Notes: generated by a model from the letters alone, not told the origin. A stretch of 64,000 bases of DNA from JAAZHD01 sp012510895 (GCA_050951465.1 JBMNJC010000024.1:1-64000), one strand, 5' to 3'. Positions 45,270-54,793 are shown, numbered from the stretch's first letter. A program made the numbers and translations.

Positions 45270-47027
45270 TTATTTCGATCTGTATTTCTTTCTTACAGTA
45301 TAGTGTGTGTGCAACAATTCATGTGCTTTCTCACTATTTGGCTCTCCAAGAAACTCACGGTATACTTTTTTCACTGATTCATTTTCATGTGACTTCCTAA
45401 CCGGCAGTGAGCGATCTTCATCATATATTGCAGATGCTCTGGCCTTTCGTACATCAACTTCCATCTGTACCTGTGCAGGTACAATAGGTTGCCCGCCACC
45501 AGTAATACATCCGCCAGGACAGCCCATTATTTCAATGAAATGGTATTCTTTCTCTCCGGACTTTACTTTATCCAATAGTTGTTTGGCATTGCCTGTACCA
45601 TGCGCTACAGCTGCTCTTACAGTTATATCACCTAACGGCACCTCAACTTCTTTTATTCCGCTCATACCGCGAACTTCGTGTATTTCCAAGTTTTCGAGAG
45701 GTTTACCGGTTACAATTTCTGATACTGTTCGAAGTGCAGCTTCCATAACTCCACCAGTAGCACCAAAAATTACACCTGCACCTGTAGAATCTCCAAGAGT
45801 TGGATCGAATTCTTCATCCTCTAAGCTAACAAAATCAATTCCTGCCTGTTTGATCATCTTAGCAAGTTCACGTGTGGTTATAACCGCATCTACATCAGGA
45901 TAACTAGTTGCCTGGAGTTCAGGTCTGGCAGCTTCGAATTTTTTCGCGGTGCAGGGCATTACAGAAACCACAAAGATTTTTGCAGGATCTATATTATTCT
46001 TCTCAGCATAGTAAGACTTCACTATAGCACCCATCATTTCATGAGGCGATTTACAAGTTGAGAGGTTTTCAATAAATTCAGGATAGTTATGTTCACAATA
46101 CTTTATCCAGCCAGGACTACAAGAGGTAATTAAAGGCAACTTGCCCCTGTTCTTTAACCTGCCTAACAACTCTGTTCCTTCCTCCATAATGGTTAGGTCG
46201 GCAGCAAAGTCTGTATCAAATACCCGATCAAAGCCCAATCTACGAAGGGCAGCAACCATCTTGCCTGTAACACGGGTACCTATTGGCATGCCAAATTCTT
46301 CTCCTAATGCAACACGCACTGCAGGTGCGGTTTGAACCACAACATGCAGTTCTGGATTACTAAGCGCACTCCATACCTTCTCTGTGTCGTCTTTTTCTCT
46401 CAAGGCCCCAACAGGACATGCTTCTATACACTGACCGCAATTAATGCAGTTTACGTCAGCTAAGTTCATTTCAAATATGGGTTCGACAATAGTGGAGAAG
46501 CCTCTGCCTGTTGCATTAATGGCACCAATACCTTGTACTTCTCTGCAGGTAGCCACACACCTACGGCAAAGTATACATTTATTTGGATCACGTACTACAG
46601 AAGTAGAGAAGTCATCTACTGTATAATTCTTTCGCTCACCATTAAATCTTATATTTTCCACACCAAGTTGTTTAGATAATGCTTGCAGTTCGCAGTTTTC
46701 GCTTCGTACACATGTTAAACATTCGCGTTCATGATTTGAAAGAATTAACTCCAAATTAACCTTTCTGGCTTCTCGTACCACAGGAGTATTTGTTCTGACT
46801 TCCATTCCATCAGCTACCGGATATACACAAGAAGCTTGCAGATTTCTTGCACCCTTAACTTCTACCAGACACATGCGGCAAGCTCCAATTTCATTTACCC
46901 CCTTCAGATAGCATAAGGTAGGTATCTTGATATTGGCTGATCTGGCAGCTTCTAATATGGTTGTACCTTTAGGGACTTCTAATCGAACTCCATCTATGGT
47001 TAATGTTACCATTTCCATCTTAATCAC
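45270..47027 (-). CDS. hydA: [FeFe]-hydrogenase catalytic subunit, trimeric NAD(P)-linked type
   Basis: 585 residues. Cluster ligands in order: N-terminal 2Fe-2S (CYLKGVNEIGACRMCLVEV), the His/Cys3 4Fe-4S (HERECLTCVRSENC), two 4Fe-4S ferredoxin motifs (CILCRRCVATC, CINCGQCIEACP), and the H-cluster motifs TSCSPGW, MPCTAKKFE and MGCPGGCITGGGQP. A C-terminal tail continues after the H domain. Partner of HydB and HydC in an electron-bifurcating or NADH-dependent complex. Maturation genes hydE/F/G are not in the window. Confidence 0.95.
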   Translation of the reverse strand: MIKMEMVTLTIDGVRLEVPKGTTILEAARSANIKIPTLCYLKGVNEIGACRMCLVEVKGARNLQASCVYPVADGMEVRTNTPVVREARKVNLELILSNHERECLTCVRSENCELQALSKQLGVENIRFNGERKNYTVDDFSTSVVRDPNKCILCRRCVATCREVQGIGAINATGRGFSTIVEPIFEMNLADVNCINCGQCIEACPVGALREKDDTEKVWSALSNPELHVVVQTAPAVRVALGEEFGMPIGTRVTGKMVAALRRLGFDRVFDTDFAADLTIMEEGTELLGRLKNRGKLPLITSCSPGWIKYCEHNYPEFIENLSTCKSPHEMMGAIVKSYYAEKNNIDPAKIFVVSVMPCTAKKFEAARPELQATSYPDVDAVITTRELAKMIKQAGIDFVSLEDEEFDPTLGDSTGAGVIFGATGGVMEAALRTVSEIVTGKPLENLEIHEVRGMSGIKEVEVPLGDITVRAAVAHGTGNAKQLLDKVKSGEKEYHFIEIMGCPGGCITGGGQPIVPAQVQMEVDVRKARASAIYDEDRSLPVRKSHENESVKKVYREFLGEPNSEKAHELLHTHYTVRKKYRSK

Positions 47028-47044
47028 TTCCTTCTTTATAAGAT

Positions 47045-48841
47045 CTAACCCTTTACTATGGCTTTAAAGGGGCATTTTTCCAGACAAGCACCACATTTTA
47101 TGCACTTATTCTGGTCAATTACATAAGGACTCTTTCGCTCACCAGAAATTGCAACTGTGGGACATACTTTGACACAAAGACCGCATCCTCTGCAAAGGTC
47201 TGCCTGTATAACAATCTGAAGCAATGCCTGACATACACCGGCAGGACATTTCTTATCACGAATATGAGCCTCATATTCTTCTCTAAAATATCTAATTGTA
47301 CTAAGGATCGGATTAGGCGCTGTTTGACCCAGTCCGCATAATGCAGAAGCTTTTATATTCTTGCCCAATGTTTCGAGTTTTTCTATATCGCCTTCTTCTC
47401 CCTGACCTTTCGTGATACGATCCAGTATTTCAAGCATGCGCTTGGTTCCAATACGACATGGCGGACATTTTCCGCAGGATTCGTCCACAGTAAAATCCAA
47501 AAAGAATCTAGCTATGTCTACCATGCAATTATCATTGTCCATTACTATAAGTCCACCGGAACCCATCATGGAACCAATTTCTGACAGAGAATCATAATCG
47601 ATTGGTGTATCTAGATGCTCAGCTGGAATACAACCTCCAGACGGACCTCCGGTCTGTGCGGCCTTAAATTCTTTGCCTCCAGGAATTCCGCCGCCGATCT
47701 CATATATAATCTCTCGAAGTGTTGTACCCATGGGCACTTCCACTAATCCAGTATTAACTATTTTCCCACCCAAAGCAAATACCTTTGTACCTTTGCTTTT
47801 CTCTGTTCCAATACTACGGAACCATTCAGGCCCATTCAAAATTATCTGAGGAATATTGGCATAAGTTTCTACATTATTTAATAAAGTAGGTTTACCAAAT
47901 ACTCCCTTTACAGCTGGGAAAGGCGGACGAGGTCTAGGTTCTCCTCTGTTTCCTTCAATAGATGCCATTAAAGCTGTTTCTTCTCCACAAACAAAGGCAC
48001 CTGCTCCCAGACGAAGCTCTATATCAAAACTGAAATTTGTTCCAAATATGTTCTTCCCTAAAAGTCCCATCTGTCTGGCCTGAGCTATAGCAATAGTCAA
48101 CCGCTTAACAGCTATTGGATACTCTGCTCTAACATAAATGTAACCTTGGTCAGCACCTACTGCATAACCTGCAATAGCCATTGCCTCCAGAACACAGTGA
48201 GGATCGCCCTCCAGAACACTTCTATCCATAAAGGCACCCGGATCACCTTCGTCTGCATTACAGCAAACATATTTCTTATCACCTTTAGCTTTAGCAGTAA
48301 AATCCCACTTTAGTCCGGTTGGAAAACCTGCACCGCCACGGCCTCTAAGACCTGATGCCTTAATAAGCTCTATGGTTTCTTCAGGTGTCATCTCTGTTAA
48401 TACTTTTCCAAGAGCTTTATATCCATCAAAAGCTATATACTCTTCTATTTTTTCCGGATCGATAACACCGCAATTTCGCAATGCCAAGCGTTTTTGCTTC
48501 TTGTAAAAATTTACTTCATCCAATGATTTAATTGCATCATCTTCATGAATACTGTCATGATAAAGAAGATCGGTAACAATTCTGCCTTTGAGCAAATGTT
48601 CGGAAACAATCCTTGGAACGTCTTCCTTTGTTATTCTTGAATAAAAAGCCCCTTCGGGATAAACGATAACAACCGGACCTACTTCGCACAAGCCGAAACA
48701 ACCAGTCTGTACCAGTAAAACTTCATTCTCCAAGTGGTTTTTTTTCAGCTCTGTCTGAAATACTTCCCTTATATCCGATGAACCAGAAGAATGGCATCCG
48801 GTTCCTCCACATATCAATACATGGGAACGATAAAACTCCAT
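47045..48841 (-). CDS. hydB: Hydrogenase diaphorase subunit (NuoF-like, HydB)
   Basis: 598 residues. N-terminal thioredoxin-like 2Fe-2S domain (CGGTGCHSS, TGCFGLCEVGP), NADH-binding GRGGAGFPTGLKW, FMN-binding NADEGDPGAFMDRS, a 4Fe-4S site (ESCGKCPPCRIGT) and a C-terminal two-cluster ferredoxin domain (CRGCGLCVKVCP, CIKCGACLEKCP). It exchanges electrons between NAD(P)H, ferredoxin and HydA. It precedes hydA by 18 bp. Confidence 0.95.
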   Translation of the reverse strand: MEFYRSHVLICGGTGCHSSGSSDIREVFQTELKKNHLENEVLLVQTGCFGLCEVGPVVIVYPEGAFYSRITKEDVPRIVSEHLLKGRIVTDLLYHDSIHEDDAIKSLDEVNFYKKQKRLALRNCGVIDPEKIEEYIAFDGYKALGKVLTEMTPEETIELIKASGLRGRGGAGFPTGLKWDFTAKAKGDKKYVCCNADEGDPGAFMDRSVLEGDPHCVLEAMAIAGYAVGADQGYIYVRAEYPIAVKRLTIAIAQARQMGLLGKNIFGTNFSFDIELRLGAGAFVCGEETALMASIEGNRGEPRPRPPFPAVKGVFGKPTLLNNVETYANIPQIILNGPEWFRSIGTEKSKGTKVFALGGKIVNTGLVEVPMGTTLREIIYEIGGGIPGGKEFKAAQTGGPSGGCIPAEHLDTPIDYDSLSEIGSMMGSGGLIVMDNDNCMVDIARFFLDFTVDESCGKCPPCRIGTKRMLEILDRITKGQGEEGDIEKLETLGKNIKASALCGLGQTAPNPILSTIRYFREEYEAHIRDKKCPAGVCQALLQIVIQADLCRGCGLCVKVCPTVAISGERKSPYVIDQNKCIKCGACLEKCPFKAIVKG

Positions 48842-48867
48842 TTTAAACCCTCCTATTCCATCTGTTA

Positions 48868-49236
48868 CTATTCTGCTGCACCTATTGTGTACTCGTTGAC
48901 AATCTTACCGTTGACTATATGTTCAGAAATAACTCTCTTGGCCTTTTCTGCTGTCATTTTTACATAAGTTACTTTTTCCTCGCCCGGTCTTGTTACTTCT
49001 ACCATTGGTTCTAATCTACATACTCCAATACAACCGGTTTGAGTTATCGTGACATCTCTTAAGTTTCTCTTTTGTACTTCTTCTAGAAAAGACATAAGAA
49101 CCGGTCGAGCACCGGCAGCAATACCGCATGTACCCATACCAACAACGATACGGATACCACCTGCTCTGTCTTTTCTTAAACTAACAGAATCTAAAGTTTT
49201 CTGTTTTATTTGCTCCAGTTCTTGTAAAGACTTCAT
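48868..49236 (-). CDS. 2Fe-2S thioredoxin-like subunit (HndB-like)
   Basis: 122 residues with a 2Fe-2S ferredoxin-like fold: GMGTCGIAAGARPV and TGCIGVCRLEPMVEV supply the four cysteines. Homologues in NADP-reducing Hnd hydrogenase operons act as a small electron-transfer subunit. Its stop lies 26 bp before hydB and its start 3 bp after the ATPase gene, so it belongs to the transcript. Confidence 0.88.
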   Translation of the reverse strand: MKSLQELEQIKQKTLDSVSLRKDRAGGIRIVVGMGTCGIAAGARPVLMSFLEEVQKRNLRDVTITQTGCIGVCRLEPMVEVTRPGEEKVTYVKMTAEKAKRVISEHIVNGKIVNEYTIGAAE

Positions 49237-49239
49237 AAA

Positions 49240-49788
49240 TTACACACCTCCATTGATTTCTTCAAGGCCATCACTTAAATACTTTCTGATCCATTCAATT
49301 ACGGATGGATTCTCAATGCTTACTTGACCCAACACTTCCCGAATCTGTCTTGTATCCAACAGAAAATGCTTATCCTGTTTTTTATGAGAATAAACAAAAT
49401 TAATTTCTGGATTCAGAAGTATCAGGGATAATATAGTATCATCTACTCTACCAAGCGGAAGACAGTCTATATGTGTTGTATGAAAAACAGCCTTTATTTC
49501 TGTGCCTCTTCCCTTACATGATTTAATATACATCTGCCCTCCGGTTGCTTCAGTTGATGCTTGAAATAACGGTATACCGAGACCAACTCTCCTTGTGTTC
49601 CGGGTTGTGAAGAAAGGATCGGTTACTCTTTTTACCTGGCTTTCATCCATTCCATGTCCATTATCCCGTAAAGTAACTATCATTTGGCCTTTATGCGTAT
49701 CCTCTACAATAAAAATTTCTACAAGGCTTGCCCCGGCTGATATAGAATTTTGTGCCAAATCCAGTAAATGAAGCGATATATCTTCCAT
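49240..49788 (-). CDS. Histidine-kinase-like ATPase in the hydrogenase operon
   Basis: 182 residues with a GHKL ATP-binding fold: N box DLAQNSISAGAS, G1 DNGHGMDE and G2 GLGIPLFQAS. There is no phosphoacceptor or sensor domain, so it is not a complete histidine kinase; it may act as an anti-sigma-like or allosteric regulator. It is fixed between hydC and the HndB-like gene. Confidence 0.82.
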   Translation of the reverse strand: MEDISLHLLDLAQNSISAGASLVEIFIVEDTHKGQMIVTLRDNGHGMDESQVKRVTDPFFTTRNTRRVGLGIPLFQASTEATGGQMYIKSCKGRGTEIKAVFHTTHIDCLPLGRVDDTILSLILLNPEINFVYSHKKQDKHFLLDTRQIREVLGQVSIENPSVIEWIRKYLSDGLEEINGGV

Positions 49789-49791
49789 AGA

Positions 49792-50280
49792 TCATTTATT
49801 ACGATACTTATCTATAATTCTCTTAATGTCAGATGGGACCAATCGTCCATATACATCATCATTTATCATAATTACGGGCGCCAAGCCGCAAGCACCCAGA
49901 CAGCGGGTTGCTTCCAAAGTAAAGTTTAAATCATCTGATGTATCGCCAGGTTTCAAATTCAATTCCTTACACAGTTCATCTAATATCGCCTGGGCGCCTT
50001 TTACATAACAAGCCGTACCCATGCAAACACCAATGGAATATTTACCTTTCGGTTTCAAGGTGAATTGCGAATAAAATGTTGCCACACCATATATATCGCT
50101 GACGGGAATGTCCAGTGCATTTGCTATATATTCCTGAACTTCCATAGGCAAATAACCGAAAATCTCTTGTGCCTTATGCATTATAGGCATTAATGGACCT
50201 TCTTTGTCCTTATATTCATCAATAACTTTTTGTAATTCTGTGAATTTTTCTCTGTCTTTCTGAAGAATAGAAGTAGACAT
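49792..50280 (-). CDS. hydC: Hydrogenase 2Fe-2S subunit (NuoE-like, HydC)
   Basis: 162 residues from ATG 50280, with GGGGGGAG upstream; the open frame extends to 50382 but has no ribosome binding site there. NuoE-type 2Fe-2S ligands: GVCMGTACYVKGA and TRCLGACGLAPV. It passes electrons between HydB and HydA. First gene of the operon behind a SigA-type promoter at 50332-50360. Confidence 0.94.
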   Translation of the reverse strand: MSTSILQKDREKFTELQKVIDEYKDKEGPLMPIMHKAQEIFGYLPMEVQEYIANALDIPVSDIYGVATFYSQFTLKPKGKYSIGVCMGTACYVKGAQAILDELCKELNLKPGDTSDDLNFTLEATRCLGACGLAPVIMINDDVYGRLVPSDIKRIIDKYRNK

Positions 50281-50331
50281 GTTTACTCCCCCCCATATAT
50301 TTATATAACTTAAAGTTTCATAATCACATGT

Positions 50332-50360
50332 ATTATCCCACAAAGTTGTTTTACAATCAA
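50332..50360 (-). promoter_or_regulatory. SigA-type promoter of the hydrogenase operon
   Basis: Minus-strand TTGATT (50355-50360), 17-bp spacer and GATAAT (50332-50337). A TTGTAAAACAA palindrome lies within the promoter region but does not match the Rex operator well. Confidence 0.6.
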
Positions 50361-50463
50361 GGATTTTCGTCAAGTTTTTCACATATATTTAATAAAATAA
50401 TTCAAAATTTATAACTGTACTATACCAGGCAATGTAATTGACATAGATGTTATATAGCTATTA

Positions 50464-51162
50464 TTAGGGCGTATTAATTAACCCCTGTAAAACGCCATTA
50501 ATTGTAAGACTCTCAACAAAGATTGTCATATTTCTACCAAGGATATGTCCCAAGAAATGTGCATCAGATGAAAAAAAGAAATTGCATTCAGGATATTTTT
50601 GAAAATCCATTGGATGATTTCGTGAATATTCAATCAATAACAAGCCTAAATCCGGCGGTAAAAACCCTAATTGTGACAATACACTGTATGATGGCTTGTT
50701 TATATGAGCAGGAACAGGTAAGCCTTTGTATTCTTTAATTAGTTCCACAGCCTTATCAAAAGTAAGTGATAAGGATGTTATTAGAGATTGTTTCTTTTCT
50801 CCGATTATTTCGTCTTTTTCATCCATTATCAACTGATGTCCAAAGAATTCAGGACGGTTAGGTGAGCCATCGTAATATTGTTCTAAATCTTTGCTAAAAG
50901 CCAATAAAGAATACAGATCAGTAAAATAAGACAGCATATGTACTTCCTCTATCGTCTGCAGTTCCATACCCGGAATAACAATAATACGTCCCTCAGCTGC
51001 CTTCATTACTGATTCCACATTATCACAACTGTTGTGATCTGTAATTGCAATAGCATCTAATCCGTTAAGGACAGCCATATTAACTATATTATTTGGCGTC
51101 ATATCATCATCACTGCAGGGAGATAAGGCCGAATGAATGTGCAAGTCAATAGCAATTTTCAC
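50464..51162 (-). CDS. PHP-domain metal-dependent phosphoesterase
   Basis: 232 residues, GTG start. PHP signature motifs: DLHIHSALSPCSDD, AITDHNSCDN and IPGMELQTIEEVHM, plus a C-terminal FFSSDAHFLGHI. Such proteins hydrolyse small phosphoesters (for example 3',5'-nucleoside bisphosphate); the substrate here is unknown. Conserved neighbour of hydrogenase sensory genes in Clostridia. Confidence 0.85.
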   Translation of the reverse strand: MKIAIDLHIHSALSPCSDDDMTPNNIVNMAVLNGLDAIAITDHNSCDNVESVMKAAEGRIIVIPGMELQTIEEVHMLSYFTDLYSLLAFSKDLEQYYDGSPNRPEFFGHQLIMDEKDEIIGEKKQSLITSLSLTFDKAVELIKEYKGLPVPAHINKPSYSVLSQLGFLPPDLGLLLIEYSRNHPMDFQKYPECNFFFSSDAHFLGHILGRNMTIFVESLTINGVLQGLINTP

Positions 51163-51172
51163 ACCATCAACC

Positions 51173-51520
51173 TCAACCTTCTGATCTAATACCCATATTA
51201 TACAGAATTCCAGCTAGCTGAAAAGCGTTCATTGAAGAGGATAGAAGGGTAACTCCTTCTTCTTTTGCTTTTTCTATAGTTTTTTTATCTACAGTCAATC
51301 CGGATGAAATAATAATTCCTGAGAGCTCAAGCAATGAAGCTACTGCCACAATATTCACATGCGTCTGAACAGTTATCCAGATATCATTCTTCTTTCCATT
51401 AGCCATGACCCAACTAAGTAAATCACAGCAACAACCTGAGGTAACTTCAATATCAAGATTGTTACCGACAGATAGTACCTTTAAATTCAATTCTGTTATT
51501 ATGTCTTTTAGTTTATTCAT
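51173..51520 (-). CDS. DRTGG-domain protein A
   Basis: 115 residues, single small domain resembling the DRTGG domain of phosphotransacetylases and CBS-linked regulators; ligand unknown. It overlaps the preceding sensory hydrogenase gene by 8 bp. Confidence 0.72.
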   Translation of the reverse strand: MNKLKDIITELNLKVLSVGNNLDIEVTSGCCCDLLSWVMANGKKNDIWITVQTHVNIVAVASLLELSGIIISSGLTVDKKTIEKAKEEGVTLLSSSMNAFQLAGILYNMGIRSEG

Positions 51521-52862
51521 AAAGTTTATTCTCTCCTTTTCCTTTCTGTTCCCTTCCAGCAGGCATTTTCTCAGATAATTCTATCATTTCTTCTGCAAGA
51601 TTTCTCACTTTCTCCCTCAATTTAAAAATACAATCCATCTCTGAAGCTGTGCCACGAACAATATCTTCTGCAAGTGTTCTGCAACTGGGAGAACCGCATG
51701 AACCACAATCCAGTCCAGGAAGGCTTTTATTAATACGCTCTAAGGATTCCATCTTTTGAATAGCCATAACTATGTTTTCATCCAATTTTAAAACTGGTTT
51801 TTCAATTATGTTTTTTTGAATCTGCCAATTCATGTTCTTTTTTACATATGATAAATTCATTATCTTTTTTGATTTATTTTGAATTTCTTTTGCAAGAAGT
51901 CGAATTCGATTTTTAGCCACATAACCGTTTTCAAAAGTCAATGGCCCGCCCACGCATCCTCCTGAGCAGGACAGACCTTCAAAAAAATCCAAATCGGACA
52001 TCCTGTTGTTTTCAATTTCCTCCAGAACAGGAATTACATTCTGTATGCCATCTACTGATAGATAATTATCAATTTTCAAGGAATTGCTTTCACCACTAGT
52101 AATTGCCCAGCTCAGGCCTGCCCCACTGGCTCTATGTAATTCTTCGACATCAACGCCGGATTTTAAATTAGAAGCAATTGGCCCGTAAATATCTAAAATA
52201 GAAATAGCACCGTCTACATGTGAGCTTTCATTACCAATTGGATTTCGTATGCTGGTCATTTTTGCAGCACATGGAGTAATAAAAAAAGCACCAATTTCTT
52301 CTATCGGTACCCCATAGAGTTTGCTGAACTCATCCTTTGCCATCTGAGCTGCAACTTCCATCGGGGACTCTACACGGCATAAATGATTAAGTAAATTAGG
52401 GAAACGAACTTGTATTAAACGAACAATTGCAGGACAAGCAGAGGATATTAAGGGCTTTGGTATATCAGGTATCTTTAGTTTTTCTTTAATCAATTCACTG
52501 ACAACGTCTGCACCTAAAGCAACTTCAAAGACATAGTCAAAACCTATATTCATAAGTGCAGCCATAATCATATTACAGTCTTTTAGATTTTTGAATTGAC
52601 CAAATAAGGTAGGAGCTGGCAAAGCTATTTTGTATCTATACTCGTTTATAGCGGATAATGGGTCGGTAACAGCGATTTTTGCATGATAGGGACATACAAG
52701 AATACATTCTCCGCAATCAATACAACGTTCATCTATAATTCTGGCCTTGCCGTCTCGCACACGAATGGCTTCAGTCGGGCAGCGCTTTATACAGTTCGTG
52801 CAACCCATGCATTTATCTTTGTCTAAAGTGACTGAATGATAATATTCTTTTGTTGATTTCAC
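51513..52862 (-). CDS. Sensory-type [FeFe]-hydrogenase homologue with C-terminal Fe-S domain
   Basis: 449 residues, GTG start. Two N-terminal 4Fe-4S motifs (CMGCTNCIKRCP, CIDCGECILVCP), a hydrogenase large domain whose H-cluster motifs deviate from HydA (SSACPAIVRL, TPCAAKM, LSCSGGCVGGP), and a C-terminal CGSCGSPSCRTLAEDIV Fes-type cluster. The Ala beside the motif Cys matches the substitution described in sensory (group C/D) enzymes. Probably an H2 or redox sensor rather than a main producer. Confidence 0.82.
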   Translation of the reverse strand: MKSTKEYYHSVTLDKDKCMGCTNCIKRCPTEAIRVRDGKARIIDERCIDCGECILVCPYHAKIAVTDPLSAINEYRYKIALPAPTLFGQFKNLKDCNMIMAALMNIGFDYVFEVALGADVVSELIKEKLKIPDIPKPLISSACPAIVRLIQVRFPNLLNHLCRVESPMEVAAQMAKDEFSKLYGVPIEEIGAFFITPCAAKMTSIRNPIGNESSHVDGAISILDIYGPIASNLKSGVDVEELHRASGAGLSWAITSGESNSLKIDNYLSVDGIQNVIPVLEEIENNRMSDLDFFEGLSCSGGCVGGPLTFENGYVAKNRIRLLAKEIQNKSKKIMNLSYVKKNMNWQIQKNIIEKPVLKLDENIVMAIQKMESLERINKSLPGLDCGSCGSPSCRTLAEDIVRGTASEMDCIFKLREKVRNLAEEMIELSEKMPAGREQKGKGENKLYE

Positions 52863-52897
52863 CAGCCCATCCTCTCCTACTCTTTAAATTAGAAAAT

Positions 52898-53363
52898 TTA
52901 TATTTTAAAAGTTATTTTCAATATGGTGCCTTGTCCAACTTCAGAGCGAATATCAACTGTGTCTGCATTACGCTGAATATTTGGCAATCCCATACCTGCG
53001 CCAAAGCCTAATTCTCTTGCTTGCTGAGAAGCCGTAGAATAACCTTCTTTCATAGCTAGTTCAATATCAGGAATTCCCGGACCTGTATCTTCAGTAATTA
53101 ATTGAATTTCAGACGGGGTAACCAAAAATAGTAATTCTCCTCCATTAGAATGTATCACTAGATTCATTTCAGCTTCATAGCTTGCAATAGCTATTCGGCG
53201 CACCAATTCTGAATTGACTCCAATTTGTTTTAAAATGTTTTTTATCTTTTGTGATGCTTCCCCGGCTGATACAAAGTCATTTGCACTTATATGAAAAGCA
53301 TGTTTGTATTAATGGTTCCACCTCTGAATTATTACACAAAGAAGCAGTAAGATCTGGATGCAT
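52898..53363 (-). CDS. RsbW-like ATPase, frame-disrupted
   Basis: Starts at ATG 53363 (GAGAGGTGA upstream) with MHPDLTASL and continues in the second frame. An extra base in the T4 run (A4 on plus, 53294-53297) breaks it; removing one gives SANDFVSAGEASQKIKNILK followed by the intact ATPase part: SYEAEMNLVIHSNGGE, DTGPGIPD and GFGAGMGLPNI. A stand-alone GHKL protein as in anti-sigma kinases; about 154 residues once repaired. Confidence 0.82.
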
Positions 53364-53375
53364 TTATCTCACCTC

Positions 53376-53717
53376 TCAGCGCAAGCCGGCTTCGTATAAC
53401 TTGCCACAAGCTGTAAAAAGCGTATCTTCTGTAGCAAGCAGTACAATTGAATGCTTAATTGCCATATCTATAATGTCTTGTCCCGGTAGTTTACCTCTCA
53501 CAAAAACGACAGCTGATACATCCAGCAACTCAGCGGTCCGGATAACTTGATGATTTGTTAGACCTGTCAGCAATAAGGTTCCTTCTTTAACAAAAGCTAA
53601 AACATCGCTCATTAAATCGGAACCGAATGCCGTAGTGACTTTTTTTGTAAGCATTCCATTACCGTGAAGGATTTCTGCATTTAAAATTTCTTTTATCTTT
53701 TGTATAGTTAAGGCCAT
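53376..53717 (-). CDS. DRTGG-domain protein B
   Basis: 113 residues, paralogous in fold to protein A. First gene of the sensory operon (DRTGG-B, ATPase, Fe-hydrogenase, DRTGG-A, PHP). The leader after the predicted promoter at 53731-53759 is very short. Confidence 0.72.
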   Translation of the reverse strand: MALTIQKIKEILNAEILHGNGMLTKKVTTAFGSDLMSDVLAFVKEGTLLLTGLTNHQVIRTAELLDVSAVVFVRGKLPGQDIIDMAIKHSIVLLATEDTLFTACGKLYEAGLR

Positions 53718-53730
53718 GACTCACCTCTAT

Positions 53731-53759
53731 ATTATATAACATTAAAGCACATTTGTGAA
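53731..53759 (-). promoter_or_regulatory. SigA-type promoter of the sensory operon
   Basis: Minus-strand TTCACA (53754-53759), 17-bp spacer and TATAAT (53731-53736). Only about 13 bp separate the -10 from the ATG at 53717. Confidence 0.65.
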
Positions 53760-53791
53760 TGAATTAACTAAAAAGTCTATTTTGCATTAAA

Positions 53792-54676
53792 CTAATTTGT
53801 AATTTGCTTCATATAATCTCTGTATAATATAAACATTTCTATATTAGTATACTTTATTTCTGAAGAAATTGCCACCTTATCAGACATTTCATTTGATAAT
53901 ATTTTATCAAGTGATGCGCAGCTTTTTTCATATAAACTTATCAACTCTGATAGAATAAAATTATTATTCTGATTTCCGCTAATCTCAATTAATTCTTGCT
54001 TTATATCTGCCATCCGATTTTTTTTTTGTCTTAATTATATCATATGCGGCAATTGGACTAAGTACATCTGAATCCAACTGTATTATTATTTCCTCCAATG
54101 ACAAGTATTCTTCTTCCCAAAGTGAATATGCATTACTAATTTTTTCAACATACTCTTTCTGTTGCAGTTATTCTCATATCAGCACCGGCAGTCGAAAGCT
54201 TATATATCATGTGCCTCTAAGCCCGATGAGTCCAATTCATTTTTTACCTTTCTTGCATCATCTTCCGATTGAAACCCTACAGCAAGAACCCGATAGAAAT
54301 CATCCTTAAGTATATAACCTGCTCCACCTCTATCTTTCAATTCACTTGCAAGAACTTTGGCATTTTTTTTATCTGTAAAAGCACCCATCTGTATTGCATA
54401 CATATTTAGAGCATTTGCTTTTAATGAATCTGTTATCTTTTCTAATCTGTCTGGTTCCTGTTTTTTGTCAGGTATAATAAGCTCCGGCATTTCATTTAAA
54501 TCTTCTGGCCGATTATCATCTTCTTCGCTTAACAATAGAGAAATTAAATTGCTGACAACTTTGCCTAACGAACCAGCTGAAATTAAGTAAATCATTGTTA
54601 GTGTTAATAAAAAAATCAGTGCTACTGTGGCATATCTTTTTTTGCTGTTTTTTTTTCTTATTCTCGAATAACGCAT
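53792..54676 (-). CDS. Membrane-anchored SPOR-domain protein, frame-disrupted three times
   Basis: Starts at ATG 54676 behind AGGGGGG. N-terminal basic stretch, one transmembrane helix (about 15-37), acidic linker, then a SPOR domain (MYAIQMGAFTDKKNAKVLAS). The frame breaks at about 54203, 54155-54163 and a T10 run (54018-54027). Allowing one extra base at each gives a continuous 293-residue protein whose C-terminal part includes SNAYSLWEEEYLSLEEI and ends YRDYMKQITN. SPOR domains bind denuded peptidoglycan at division sites or the spore septum. Confidence 0.72.
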
Positions 54677-54793
54677 GTCCTTCCCCCCTCTTCTCCATCC
54701 ATCTTTGTCCATCGATTATATACTTATGGCATCTGATAATAAATTATGATAGAATAAGTCAAATCATAACCGGCTAATAGGAGGTTTTTTTGA

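Noticed and set aside
50338..50354. Rex operator in the hydrogenase promoter
   Set aside because: TTGTAAAACAA is palindromic but lacks the TTGTTAAxxxxTTAACAA arrangement.
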